Of a stretch of DNA of 22,500 nt, positions 1 through 10,345 are shown in pieces. The notes under the pieces are model-generated. The model was not told where the DNA came from, searched no databases, and saw only the letters and a program-made list of their open reading frames with translations. Position 1 is the stretch's first letter; the number at the start of each line of letters is the position of its first letter. This stretch comes from Anaeromyces robustus (lineage: Eukaryota; Neocallimastigomycota; Neocallimastigomycetes; Neocallimastigales; Neocallimastigaceae), in the NCBI GenBank assembly GCA_002104895.1, contig MCFG01000507.1:5001-27500 (forward strand), given 5' to 3'. The position numbers were made by a program, and so were the translations under genes.

Positions 1-201
1 TTTTTTTTATAGAGAAAAAATTTTTAAAATAAGTTTTTTTTTTAATCATTGAATATTTTAAATTATATATATTAATATTATTTAATTGATAATACTGAAT
101 GTAATTTTTATTATTTAAACAATAAAAATCTAAAAAACTTCATATACAAATAAATTTTCTATTTTTTTTCTTTTCTTTTTTTTAAAAAAAAAATTAATTA
201 T

Positions 202-368
202 AAATATTAAGTGTAACTTTTACTTTCTCCTAAATCCAATAATTTTTTATTAACAATGGTAAAAAAAAAAAAATTTTTTTTTTTTTAAAATTTTTTTTTT
301 TTTTTAAAAAAATTAATTACCCAAAAATTATTGGATTTAGGAGAAAGTAAAAGTTACACTTAATATTT
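202..368. repeat. 46-bp perfect inverted repeat with 75-bp AT spacer
   Basis: The left arm (202-247) and right arm (323-368) are exact reverse complements over 46 bp; the left arm contains TTTACTTTCTCCTAAATCC, one of the few GC-containing stretches in this interval. The DNA around the arms is repeated in direct orientation: AAAAATTAATTA lies before each arm, and TAACAATRGT plus 13 A and a T run lies after each arm. The flanks are therefore a direct duplication while the core is inverted. The arms could form a cruciform or RNA hairpin. A small MITE-like element is an alternative, but no clear target-site duplication or known terminal motif was seen. Confidence 0.85.
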
Positions 369-565
369 GTAACAATAGTAAAAAAAAAAAAAATTTTTTT
401 TTTGCTTTTTCTTACTTTTAATAATATATAAATTTTTATATATTATTTAATGTTTAGTTAATTGATTCATCTTAAAACTTAAAAAAAAAAAAAAGTTACA
501 AATTATTGTGTACAAAGTGGATTTATTAATTATAAAAAATAAAATAAATAAAAATAGAATAATTA

Positions 566-601
<36 letters not shown>

Positions 602-603
<2 letters not shown>

Positions 604-633
604 AAAGAATATTCTATATTCAATATTCTTTTC
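602..633. repeat. 12-bp inverted repeat within poly-A/poly-T foldback
   Basis: GAAAAGAATATT (602-613) pairs exactly with AATATTCTTTTC (622-633) around an 8-base loop. The 33-base A run on its left and the T-rich run on its right could extend the pairing imperfectly. No function is evident. Confidence 0.6.
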
Positions 634-758
634 TTTTCTTTTCTTTTTTTTTTTATTATCGAATTAATATATAAATTAATAAAATTCACTTTCAGTAATG
701 CATTACATTCAAAAAAAAAAAAATAAAAAATAAAAAAATAAAAAAAAAATAAAAAAAT

Positions 759-790
759 AATTCCCTTTTAATTGAATTAAAAAGGGAATT
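759..790. repeat. Short hairpin AATTCCCTTTT / AAAAGGGAATT
   Basis: An 11-bp stem (759-769 with 780-790) surrounds a 10-base AT loop. It stands out because CCC/GGG occurs in almost pure A/T DNA about 220 bp before the protease start codon, probably inside or at the edge of its transcribed leader. The function is unknown. Confidence 0.55.
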
Positions 791-1006
791 ATGAAATAGA
801 TAAGAAAAAAAAAAAACAAAATAAAATTAAAAAATACATAAATAAATTAAATAAAAAAGAAAATAAAATATAAAATAAAAATAAAAATTAAAAATCAAAT
901 TAATAATAAAACAAAAAAAAAAAAAAAGAAAAAAATCAAAATATATAAATAATTTAAACTCTAAAATATTTAATATATTAAAATCTATTTAATACTATAG
1001 TAAACC

Positions 1007-4000
1007 ATGAATAATTATTCTTTATTATTTACAATAATTATAATATTAAATTATTTTATTGGCATTTATGCTAAAAATGCCAATTATATAGTTGCTATTA
1101 GAAGAAAAGAATCAGATAAAGATTATGATCATGAAAGTAAAACCATTCAAAAAAAGATTGACAAATTAGTCAATGATAGAATGAATGATATTTATGAAAT
1201 TATAGAAAATAATGTTGATACTTATATTTTAGAAAATGGAGAAATGGATGAAAAATTAAATGAATTAAATAATACAATTCCATTAAAAAAACGTTCAGAT
1301 CAATTTATAAAAAGAAAATTTTATTTTATTAATAAAACTAGACCAAATAATAATATTGATTTAATAAAACGTTCTTTTGATGAATTATCAAATTCAAATT
1401 CAAATTCAAATTCAAATTCAAATTCAAATTCAAATTCATATAATAATACTATTAATACTAATAATTCTAATAATAATTCTACTATAGTAGAATATATTCC
1501 AATAGAATCAAAATTAGTAAATCATATTTGTCCAATTTTAAATTATTATACTATTAAAGTATATCTTTCAAAAGATGTAAAAGAAATTGTTTGTAATTTA
1601 AAAAATGTAATATATTGTGAACAAGTTCATTATTCAAAACCTAAAGGAACTCCATATTATAATATTAATAATATTAAAAAGGAAACAAAATGGTCTGGGG
1701 TTAGTGTACAATCCGTTAAACATAATCCTAATCATTTATCTATTTTATCTCAATCTCCTTATGCCGATTTTAATTTAGCCAATGATAATAATTTTTATTA
1801 TCCAAGTTCAGCTGGTAAAGGTATTGATATTTATTTAATGGATGGTGGTTTAATTACAAACCATGAAGATTTTAATACTTCTGAACGTACTATTACATGT
1901 GATGCTATTTCAAAAGAGGAAGGTATTCGTCCAACTACTGAAGAAGAAAAAACAGATTGTACGGCTGAAGATGAATTTCCTGATCATGGTATTATGGTAA
2001 CTTCTATGGCTGGTGGAAATATTTATGGGGTTTCTAAAAAAGCTAATCTTCATATGATTGCTATTGATTTTAGTGATGATAGTGTTTTAAGAGCTCTTGA
2101 TTTTATTAAAGCTCGTGCAAAACCTAATAAAACTATTATTAGTATGTCTTTTGCGGGAAATTATTATTCACAAGCAGAAGATGAAAAACATAAAGAATTA
2201 ATTAATGAAGGTATAATTCTTATTGTTTGTGCTTCTAATGAAAATATGAATTGTTGTGCTCCAAAAGATGATCCTGATTTTATAAGTCCTGTTGGATATC
2301 GTAGAGCAATTGTTGTTGGTGCTACCGATACAGATGTTTATGGTAATGGTTATTATAGAGCTAGTTATTCTAATTATGGTGATTGTGTGGATGTTTTTGC
2401 TCCAGGTACTGTTATTTTTCCAGATTTATCGGAAGGTTCAAGAAAAAATTCTGATGATGCATCTGGAACTTCATGTTCAACACCTATTGTAGCAGGTATT
2501 GCTGCTTCCATTATGTCAGAACATCCTAATACTAAATTTGATAATGAATTAATGAAAAAAACTTTAATTAATATGTCCATTAAAGATGCTATTCATAATT
2601 TAGGATCTTCGGATACTCCAAATCGTTTTATTAATAATGGTAAAGTTAGTATTTATACTCCAGATGAAAATGTTACTGTTCGATGTGGTAAAAATGCCAA
2701 TGGTGCTTCATGTTCAAGTGGTTGTTGTTCTAAAGAAGGTTATTGTCTTCCTTTCACAAATACACCATGGGATGAATGTTTTATTGAAAATGGTTGTCAA
2801 AGTAAATACGGTTATTGTACTACTATTGATAAAACAATGAATGAATGTTTAAATGAATTAGATGATAATAATTATTGTTTAGTAGATGTTTCATCAACTA
2901 TGACTGGTAATGAAATTCTTGAACGTTGTCTTCTCTTTTCTATAGATGATTGTTATAATTATCCTAAAAAATGGATTAATAATTTATCTAAATGTTCTGC
3001 TGTTAAAAAATATAAATCTTCTGAATTTATTGATGATTATGATGAAGAAACCTATCACAATAATTTGAATATTTGTCATAATACTGTTAAAAAATATCAA
3101 AAACAATGTCGAAGTCAAATGAATGATTATGAGGAATGTTTCATTGATGAAAAAGCAAATTTCAATGATGATAATACCTTTGGTGAATATAGTTATCGTT
3201 GTTATACGATTAAATCAGCGAAATGTAAAAGTTTATATGATAAAAAATACAATGGATTAAAAAAGTATTTACCTTCTTGTTATAATCTTAATGAACATTA
3301 TCAAGAAAATGTAATAGAAGAATGGACGGAAGTAAATATTTATTTTGATGATGCCTATGATAGGTATAATGAATTTGTTGACTTTTGTGATAATAATCAA
3401 CAAAAATCTATTAATAAATGTAATAATATATTAAAAAATTATATAGAATGTCAAATCAATAGTAGTAGTTTTAATTGTAATACTTTTATTTCTAATAAAT
3501 GTCAAGAATTTTATAATAATATTATTAATAATGATAATCATGTTTGTAATGATGCCAAATATTATGAAACCTATGATTTCCTTGATAATTTCACTCAAGA
3601 AGTATTTGAAGAATATACCAAAAAATGTGAAATATCTACTAAAATTGAACCAAATACTAAACCAAAATATATTTATAATGCTTCCGTTGATAAATGTTTA
3701 TATGCTCAAAGTACCATAGATAAAAAACCTATAATAAAGGATTGTGAAGATACTAATAAATTTAAATGGTATATTTCTCCTTATCCAAAAGGTTATTTCC
3801 ATTCTGGTTATAATACAGCTAGATGTTTAAATCTTTTAGATCCTGATCATGGTAAAATTAAAGTCAGTAATTGTGATGAAAGTAATATTTTTGAAATTAC
3901 TAATGATGGTTTAATTTATTCCTCTTTATTTGGTGATAAACAATGTATGGGTATTGGAGATGGAGATCCAACAAACGCTACTGGAGCCTATTTAAGAGAA

Positions 4001-5854
4001 TGTAAAAAATCCAACGATCAAATATGGTCATTATGGGATAAGAATCCTCATAATATGCTTTATGCGGAAGTTCGTACCGTTTGGATTTATAATAAAAAAT
4101 TAAATAAATGTTTAATGTCTGGTTCTGAATTTACTTATAGACCTATTATGAGTGATTGTAATGATACTAATCGTGCTAAATGGTCCATTCCAGTTTCCGG
4201 TGATGGATTATTTAAATCATTATATAAAGGATGGTGTTTATACGTTTCTAATATTAATAAAGGTACTGTTGTTATGAGAGATTGTGATAATCATGGTATT
4301 ATTAAAGATATTACTACTTCTTATAATAAAGAAAGTATTATGTCTCAATTTAGTAATAATAAATGTTTAGGTTTAATTAATTCTTCAAGTGCTAAAGAAA
4401 AACGTTTAAATTTTAATAAATGTGATAAATCTAAAGATGATCAACATTGGGAAATTCGTACCTCCAATCCTACTATCGTAAAATGTGGATCAGGTATAGG
4501 TAAATGTCCATCTAATCAATGTTGTAGTAAGAATGGTATTTGTGGTACAGGTGATAATTATTGTGGTACAGGATGTCAATTTGCCTTTGGTAAATGTAAT
4601 GTATCTATTACTATTGAACCAAATACTAAACCTAAATGGATTTATAATCCTTCTGCTGATAAATGTTTATATGCTCAAGCTTTAATTGATAAGAAACCTT
4701 TATTAAAGGAATGTGATAATACCGCTAAATTCAAATGGTATATTTCTCCTTATCCAAAGGGTTATTTCCATTCAGGTGCTTATACCAATAGATGTTTAAA
4801 CCTTTTAGATCGTGTTAATGGAAAAATTAAAGTAAGTAATTGTGAAGAAAGTAATACTTTCGAATTTAATAATGATGGTTATGTATATTCTTCTATATTT
4901 AATGAAGAACAATGTATGGGTATTGGAGATGGAGATCCAACAAATACTAATGGAGCCTATTTAAGAACATGTAATAAAACAAAGGATCAAAAATGGGCAT
5001 TATGGGATAGAAATCCTTATGAAGTTACTAAACTTAAAACTCAAACCGTTTGGATTTATAATGAAAAATTAAATAAATGTTTATATGCAGGATCTTCATT
5101 TACTTATAGACCTATCCTAAATGATTGTGATAATTCTAATCGTGCTAAATGGTTAATTCCAGTTTCCGGAGATGGATTTTACAAATCCTATAACAATGGA
5201 TGGTGTTTAAATGTTGCAGATATTAATAAAGGTACTATCGTTATGAGGGATTGTGATAATAATGCCATTATAAAAGATATTAAAAACACTTCCAACAAAA
5301 ATAGTATTACTTCCTATTTAAGTAATAAGAAATGTTTAGGTTTATTAGAAGGTAATAATTCCAAATTAAATATGAATTCATGTAATAGTTCAAATGATGA
5401 TCAAGTATGGTCAATATGGAATAAAAATCCTAAAACAATTATTTATGGTGATTATCAATCCGTTTGGATTTATAATAAAAAATTAAAAAAATGTTTAATT
5501 CCAGGTTCAGAATTTACTTACAGACCTCAAATTTTGAATTGTGATAATACTGATCATTCTAAATGGGAAGTACCAGTTTCAGGAGATGGATTTATTAAAT
5601 CAAAAGAAAAAAAATGGTGTTTGAATGCTGCAGATATGACTAGAGGTACTGTTGTTATGAGAGAATGTGATAATAATGCTATTTTCACTAATATTAGTTC
5701 ATCCTATAATAAAGAAAGTATTAGTTCCCAATTTAATAAAAACTTATGTTTAGGATTTTTCGATGGTAGTACTATCAAATTAAATTTAAATACTTGTGAT
5801 AGTTCAAAGAATGATCAACATTGGGAAATTCGTACTAAATATCCTGGTAATTAA
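1007..5854 (+). CDS. Secreted subtilisin-like serine protease with hevein-like and ricin-type lectin domains
   Basis: One intronless frame encodes 1615 residues. Residues 1-22 form a signal peptide ending in GIYA. An inhibitor-I9-like propeptide plausibly spans about 24-215 and contains basic sites (K94-R96, K121-R122) and an S(NS)8 run. The S8 catalytic domain runs from about 262 to 545. Its triad is visible: D279 in LMDGG, H327 in DHGIMV and S489 in GTSCSTP, with oxyanion N411. A hevein-like chitin-binding domain (C560-C604) follows, then a Cys-rich region of unknown type (about 605-873). Five ricin-type beta-trefoil units of about 130 residues lie near 886-1015, 1024-1153, 1209-1338, 1346-1475 and 1484-1613, each with repeated CL and QxW-like motifs. 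A second hevein-like domain (C1160-C1197) sits between units 2 and 3. The protein is probably extracellular or wall-bound, cutting proteins on glycan-coated surfaces; that role is inferred. The ATG is chosen because it directly begins the signal peptide. Neither lectin nor chitin binding can be proved from sequence alone. Confidence 0.93.
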   Translation: MNNYSLLFTIIIILNYFIGIYAKNANYIVAIRRKESDKDYDHESKTIQKKIDKLVNDRMNDIYEIIENNVDTYILENGEMDEKLNELNNTIPLKKRSDQFIKRKFYFINKTRPNNNIDLIKRSFDELSNSNSNSNSNSNSNSNSYNNTINTNNSNNNSTIVEYIPIESKLVNHICPILNYYTIKVYLSKDVKEIVCNLKNVIYCEQVHYSKPKGTPYYNINNIKKETKWSGVSVQSVKHNPNHLSILSQSPYADFNLANDNNFYYPSSAGKGIDIYLMDGGLITNHEDFNTSERTITCDAISKEEGIRPTTEEEKTDCTAEDEFPDHGIMVTSMAGGNIYGVSKKANLHMIAIDFSDDSVLRALDFIKARAKPNKTIISMSFAGNYYSQAEDEKHKELINEGIILIVCASNENMNCCAPKDDPDFISPVGYRRAIVVGATDTDVYGNGYYRASYSNYGDCVDVFAPGTVIFPDLSEGSRKNSDDASGTSCSTPIVAGIAASIMSEHPNTKFDNELMKKTLINMSIKDAIHNLGSSDTPNRFINNGKVSIYTPDENVTVRCGKNANGASCSSGCCSKEGYCLPFTNTPWDECFIENGCQSKYGYCTTIDKTMNECLNELDDNNYCLVDVSSTMTGNEILERCLLFSIDDCYNYPKKWINNLSKCSAVKKYKSSEFIDDYDEETYHNNLNICHNTVKKYQKQCRSQMNDYEECFIDEKANFNDDNTFGEYSYRCYTIKSAKCKSLYDKKYNGLKKYLPSCYNLNEHYQENVIEEWTEVNIYFDDAYDRYNEFVDFCDNNQQKSINKCNNILKNYIECQINSSSFNCNTFISNKCQEFYNNIINNDNHVCNDAKYYETYDFLDNFTQEVFEEYTKKCEISTKIEPNTKPKYIYNASVDKCLYAQSTIDKKPIIKDCEDTNKFKWYISPYPKGYFHSGYNTARCLNLLDPDHGKIKVSNCDESNIFEITNDGLIYSSLFGDKQCMGIGDGDPTNATGAYLRECKKSNDQIWSLWDKNPHNMLYAEVRTVWIYNKKLNKCLMSGSEFTYRPIMSDCNDTNRAKWSIPVSGDGLFKSLYKGWCLYVSNINKGTVVMRDCDNHGIIKDITTSYNKESIMSQFSNNKCLGLINSSSAKEKRLNFNKCDKSKDDQHWEIRTSNPTIVKCGSGIGKCPSNQCCSKNGICGTGDNYCGTGCQFAFGKCNVSITIEPNTKPKWIYNPSADKCLYAQALIDKKPLLKECDNTAKFKWYISPYPKGYFHSGAYTNRCLNLLDRVNGKIKVSNCEESNTFEFNNDGYVYSSIFNEEQCMGIGDGDPTNTNGAYLRTCNKTKDQKWALWDRNPYEVTKLKTQTVWIYNEKLNKCLYAGSSFTYRPILNDCDNSNRAKWLIPVSGDGFYKSYNNGWCLNVADINKGTIVMRDCDNNAIIKDIKNTSNKNSITSYLSNKKCLGLLEGNNSKLNMNSCNSSNDDQVWSIWNKNPKTIIYGDYQSVWIYNKKLKKCLIPGSEFTYRPQILNCDNTDHSKWEVPVSGDGFIKSKEKKWCLNAADMTRGTVVMRECDNNAIFTNISSSYNKESISSQFNKNLCLGFFDGSTIKLNLNTCDSSKNDQHWEIRTKYPGN
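1391..1438 (+). repeat. (AATTCA)8 microsatellite inside the protease propeptide
   Basis: Eight exact AATTCA copies encode (Asn-Ser)8. The six-base unit keeps the reading frame if copy number changes, so the propeptide linker can vary in length without a frameshift. Confidence 0.95.
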
Positions 5855-6794
5855 TTAATTAATTAAAAAAATATATATAAAAAATTAAAAATTAAAAAAA
5901 AAAAAAAAAAAAATTTAAAATCTATAAATTAATAAATAAGAATTAAAAAATAAAAATCAAAACAATAAAAAAAAATCAAAACAAAAATCAAATAAAAACA
6001 AAGCAAAAATAAAAAAAAATCAAATTAAAACAAAACAAAAAAAAAAAGTAATAAAACAATTATATTTATTTTTAGACTATTTAATATTTATACAAAATAG
6101 ATATACATAATTAAGTAATTAATTAATAGATAGATAAAAATCATATAGTAATTAATTATAAATAAAATAAAAAATAATGAAAAATATTAAAAAAAATAAA
6201 AATAAATAAATAAATAAATAAATAAAAATATTAAAAAAAAAATGAATAAAAAATGTATAAATAAAATAAATATATAAAATAAAAAAAAATAAAAATTAAA
6301 TAAATATTTAATTATGTTTTAATTTAAATATAATTTTTTTTTTAATAATTTATTTTTTTATATTTGGTATATTTGGTATTTAATAATTTTTTTTTTTATA
6401 TTTGGTATATTTGGTATATGTTTTTTTTTTTTTTTTTTTTTGAATTTTAATTATACATATTTTTGTATTTTGTTTTATATATTGTTAAATTAACTTTATA
6501 TATATAAAAATTGTCTAAATGACACATTTTAATTTCTTTATATATAATATATATATTATATATATTATATATATTAATTTATTTTTATTTTATTTTTTAA
6601 AATCATTATTATATATAAAAAAAAAAAAAAAAAAGAAAAAGGTTAAAATAATAATTTATAGATTAATAAACAATAAAACATTCTATAACTTATAAAAAAT
6701 ATATATATAAAATAAATAAATAAATAAATGGTATTTTTATATATAAAAAACATATATTTATAATTATTAATCATTAATAAAATAAATAATATTT
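5855..6794. other. AT-rich region between the protease and the ankyrin gene
   Basis: No gene is seen. The first 200 bp or so (to about 6060) are A-rich and T-poor on the + strand, fitting a 3' untranslated region of the protease. The rest is near-balanced A/T with a 37-bp tandem duplication at 6343-6417, a 21-base T run (6421-6441), AT dinucleotide runs near 6540-6575 and AAAT repeats. The convergent ankyrin gene ends at 6795, so both 3' ends lie in this interval. Confidence 0.7.
6343..6417. repeat. Tandem 37-bp duplication with TATTTGGTATATTTGGTAT
   Basis: TAATAATT, a T-rich spacer and TATTTGGTATATTTGGTAT occur at 6343-6379 and again at 6381-6417. Within each copy the ATTTGGTAT motif is itself doubled, so this is a nested repeat. 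A 21-base T run follows. No function is visible. Confidence 0.75.
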
Positions 6795-9700
6795 TTATAT
6801 ATTGTTTTTAAACTTATAACTATATATTCTATCTTTAGCACCATGAGCCTTTAAATAATTTATAATATTATCATTAGAATTTTCATTTCTCCAAGCAGAA
6901 ATGAATGGAGTAGTATAATGTCCTCCCCAATTTTTAACAGATTTATTAATATCTGCTCAATGATCAATTAAAATTTTTACAATATTTTCATAATTATTTT
7001 CACATGCCATGATTAAAGGTGTAAAATAATCACTTCCTTTATTAACATCCGCTCCATTTTCAATTAAAATTTTTACAATATTTTCATTATTATTTTTACA
7101 TGCAATAATTAAAGGTGTAAAATAATCAATTCCTTTATTAATATCAGCTCCATGGTTAATTAAATATTTTATAAGATTTTCATCATTATATTCACATGCC
7201 ATAGTTAAAGGGGTAAAATAATCACTTCCTTTATTAACATCAGCACCATTTTCAACTAAACATTTTATAATTTCTTCATCTCCAATTTCACATGCTGATA
7301 TTAAAAGTGTAAAATGTTCATATTCTATATTGATATTAGCTCCATTTTCAATTAAACATTTCATTATTGGTAAATTTCTTTCTTTATAAGCAACTATTAA
7401 AGGTGTATTAATATATTTGTTACCATCAGAAAGATCTTCTATACATTGGATATTAACATCTGCTCCATTTTCAATTAAATATTTCACTATGGAATAACTT
7501 TTATTTTTACATGCAACCATTAAAGGGAAGGTAATACATTTTTTATTCTTATCCATTTTCGAATATTCTAAACCTTTTTTATTTACATCTGCTCCATAAG
7601 CAATTAAAATTTTTATTAAGGAATAATTTTTATTTTCACACGCAATAATTAAAGGGGTAGTAGTATAATAATTTCCTCGTTGATATGTTACAAAATTGTC
7701 ATTAACATTTGCTCCATTTTCAATAAAATATTTTATTAATGAATAATCTTTATTTTTAAAGGCAATCATTAAAGGTGAAATACTACATCTTTGATATATA
7801 TAATATGATCTATTTTTTACTCTTTTACATTCTTTTCCCCCTTTATTGATATCGGCACCTTGTTCAATTAAATATTTTATTATTTGAATATTTCTCTTTT
7901 TACAAGCAATAATTAAAGGTGTATATATATTATCATGATCATGATCATAGTCATAATTTAGACCTTCTTTATTTATATCTGCACCATTTTCAATTAAATA
8001 TTTTATCACTGAAATATTTTCTTCTTGACAGGCAACAATTAGAGGGGTATTATTATTAACTACTCTATTTACATCTGCTCCTTGTTTAATTAAATATTTT
8101 ATCATTGAAATGTTTTTTTCTTGACATGCAACTAAGAGTGGTGTATTACGATTAGTTACTTTATTTACATCTGCTCCATGTTTAACTAAAAAATTTGCTA
8201 AATGTTCATTTCCATTTCTACAAGCAATAATTAAAGGTGTAGTAATATTATTATTTTTTTTATTATAACCTGCACCTTCTTTATTAGCATCTGCTCCATG
8301 TTCAACTAAATATTTTATTATTTTATCACTTTTTAATTTAAATGCAATAATTAATGGTGTAGTTAAATAATTATTATCACCTTGTCCCATTTTATTAACA
8401 TCTGCTCCATGTTTAATTAAATATTCTATCATTTGAATATTTTTTCTTTTACATGCAAGAATTAAAGGGGTAGTAGTAGTGTTATCATCATTCAAACCTT
8501 CTTTATTAACATCTGCTCCATGTTCAATCAAGTATTCTATTATTTTGTTGTTTTTTCTTTTAAATGCAGTAATTAAAGGTGTTATAATACGGTCATAATA
8601 ATCTCTACCTTCTATATTAACATTTGCTCCATGTTCAACTAAATATTTTATCATTTTATTATTTTTTCCTCTACATGCAATAATTAAAGGTGTAATTACA
8701 TTAAATTTATAGGCTCTACCTTTATTATTTATATTTGCTCCATTTTAAATTAAATATTTAATCAATTTTTCATTTCCATTTAGGCATGCAACATTTAAAG
8801 GTAATAAACCTTTCCACACTTTATTTATATCAGCTCCATGTTTAATTAAGAATTTTGCCATTTTAACGTTTCCATTTTGACATGCAATAATTAAAGGTGT
8901 AGTATAAATAATTTTTCTTTTTTTGTTAGGGTTGTTTTCTTTATTAGTTATAATAATGCCTTCTTTATTTGTATCTGCAGAATTTTTAATTAAATATATT
9001 ACATTTTCCAACTTTCCATTTTGACAAGCTTCTAATAATGGAGTTCTAATATTATCACTACCATTTCCCCTATATTCAATGTTCCTATTTACATCTGCTC
9101 CTTTTTCAATTAAATATTTTATAACTTCTTCATTTCCATTTTCACATGCTGCAATTAACGGTGAATAATAAAAAGTAGTTTGATTTACATCTGCTCCTTT
9201 TTCAATTAGAAATTTTATAACTGAATAATTTCCTTTTTTACATGCACTAATTAATGGTGTAATATTTCCTTCGTTATGTACAATGAAATTTCTTATTTTA
9301 TTTATATCTGCTCCATGTTTAATTAAATATTTTATTATTTTTATATTACCATTAATACATGCTTCGATTAAGGGTACATGATAATTATCATTTACATTTC
9401 CACCATGTTTAACTAAGAATTTTACTATATATTCTTTTCCTTTATAACATGCTTTACTTAAACTATCATTAATATCATCGTAATCATCACAAGGAATTTT
9501 ATATTTATCATTAGAAATTTTATTATTTATTTCTTCATCTGATAAAGCTATTCTATATTTAAAATAAGTACATAAATCTATAATAAAATCATTATCATAA
9601 ATTTTTAATTTATTAAATATTTTAATATATAACGATTGTTGATAATCTTTTACTAATCTTTTTATTAAATTTGAAGATATCTTTAAATATTTTTCATTTT

Positions 9701-9974
9701 CAATTATAAATTCTAACTCTGTATATTGAAGAAGTTTTCTACAATATAATTCAAAAATAATATCTTTTTGATGATTTTCTTCACTTTCATTTAAATATTT
9801 TATTGCTTTTATATTTTCATTATTTATTGCAGCTGCATATAAAACTATTGAAATTTCTTCATCATTCAAACCTTTATCAGTCAAATATTTTTTATTATTT
9901 ATAATATCAATTAATTTATCATTTTTAATATTTTTAATTTCTTCATAAATTAAAGAATTTTTATTATTATTCAT
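6795..9974 (-). pseudogene. Ankyrin-repeat protein gene interrupted by two in-frame stops
   Basis: Read on the minus strand from ATG at 9974, one frame runs 1060 codons to TAA at 6795-6797. About 165 N-terminal residues without clear repeats precede 24 ankyrin repeats of the form TPLIIACxNGNxxIIKYLIExGADVNK, with insertions of 5-20 residues in several loops. Two stops lie inside otherwise perfect repeats: TAA at 8745-8747, where neighbouring repeats have E or K before NGA/HGA, and TGA at 6957-6959, where nearly all repeats have the GGA glycine of HGADIN. Each fits one base change, such as G to T. The part up to the first stop would make a 409-residue, roughly six-repeat protein; the 565-residue frame at 6957-8654 starts at an internal Met and is not a separate gene. 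No signal peptide or membrane segment is seen, so an intracellular protein-binding scaffold is likely. Alternatives are a still-used truncated protein, stop read-through or sequencing errors. Confidence 0.85.
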
Positions 9975-10204
9975 TATTTTTTTTTTAATATTATATATTA
10001 TATAAATAATAAATTACTATATAATAATAAATGAAAAATATATTTATTATTATTTATTAAAAATAGTTTTTATTTTTAATAGTATAAATATATTTATATG
10101 TATATATAATTAATAAGGAATAATAAATAATAGAAATTTTTATTTATTATAAATTATTATTTAGTTTTATATTAATAATTATAAAAATATAATTATTAAT
10201 AAAG

Positions 10205-10238
<34 letters not shown>

Positions 10239-10345
10239 TTTTTTATTTCATTTTATACATTTATTTTTATATTTAGTTTTCAACATTAAAAAATAGAAAA
10301 AAAGAAGTTCTTTAATTTTAAAGAATAAAAGATTTTGTGGGTAAA
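9975..10345 (-). repeat. Upstream flank of the ankyrin gene, copy A of a dispersed duplication
   Basis: Shared blocks with 11381-11775 include AATAAATTACTATATAA, ATATATAATTAATAAGGAAT, AATAGAAATTTTTATTTATT, TTTTATACATTTAT, a TTTAGTTTTC-ACATTAAAAAA block and AAAGTTCTTTA-TTTTAAAGAA, in the same order and orientation. Both copies adjoin an ATG followed by Asn codons, so this is the 5' end and promoter region of an ankyrin gene. The outer limit near 10345 is approximate. Confidence 0.85.

Larger units (their letters stand above)
1..1006. other. AT-rich gene-free region upstream of the protease gene
   Basis: No gene is supported here. The interval holds A and T homopolymers (including about 33 A at 569-601), a repeat with an inverted core at 202-368, a foldback at 602-633 and a small hairpin at 759-790. 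From about 700 to 1000 the + strand is strongly A-rich with T mostly as single bases, which fits a transcribed 5' leader for the gene starting at 1007. The long minus-strand open frame at 447-689 encodes mostly Phe, Ile and Lys from homopolymers and is not a credible gene. Confidence 0.7.

Noticed and set aside
447-689. 80-codon minus-strand open frame
   Set aside because: It is made of homopolymer codons (a run of Phe, with Ile and Lys) and has no domain or normal composition; homopolymer runs simply lack stops on one strand.
6957-8654. A separate second ankyrin gene of 565 residues
   Set aside because: Its apparent start is an internal Met in the middle of a repeat, and the sequence before it continues in the same frame up to the first stop; it is the rest of one gene.
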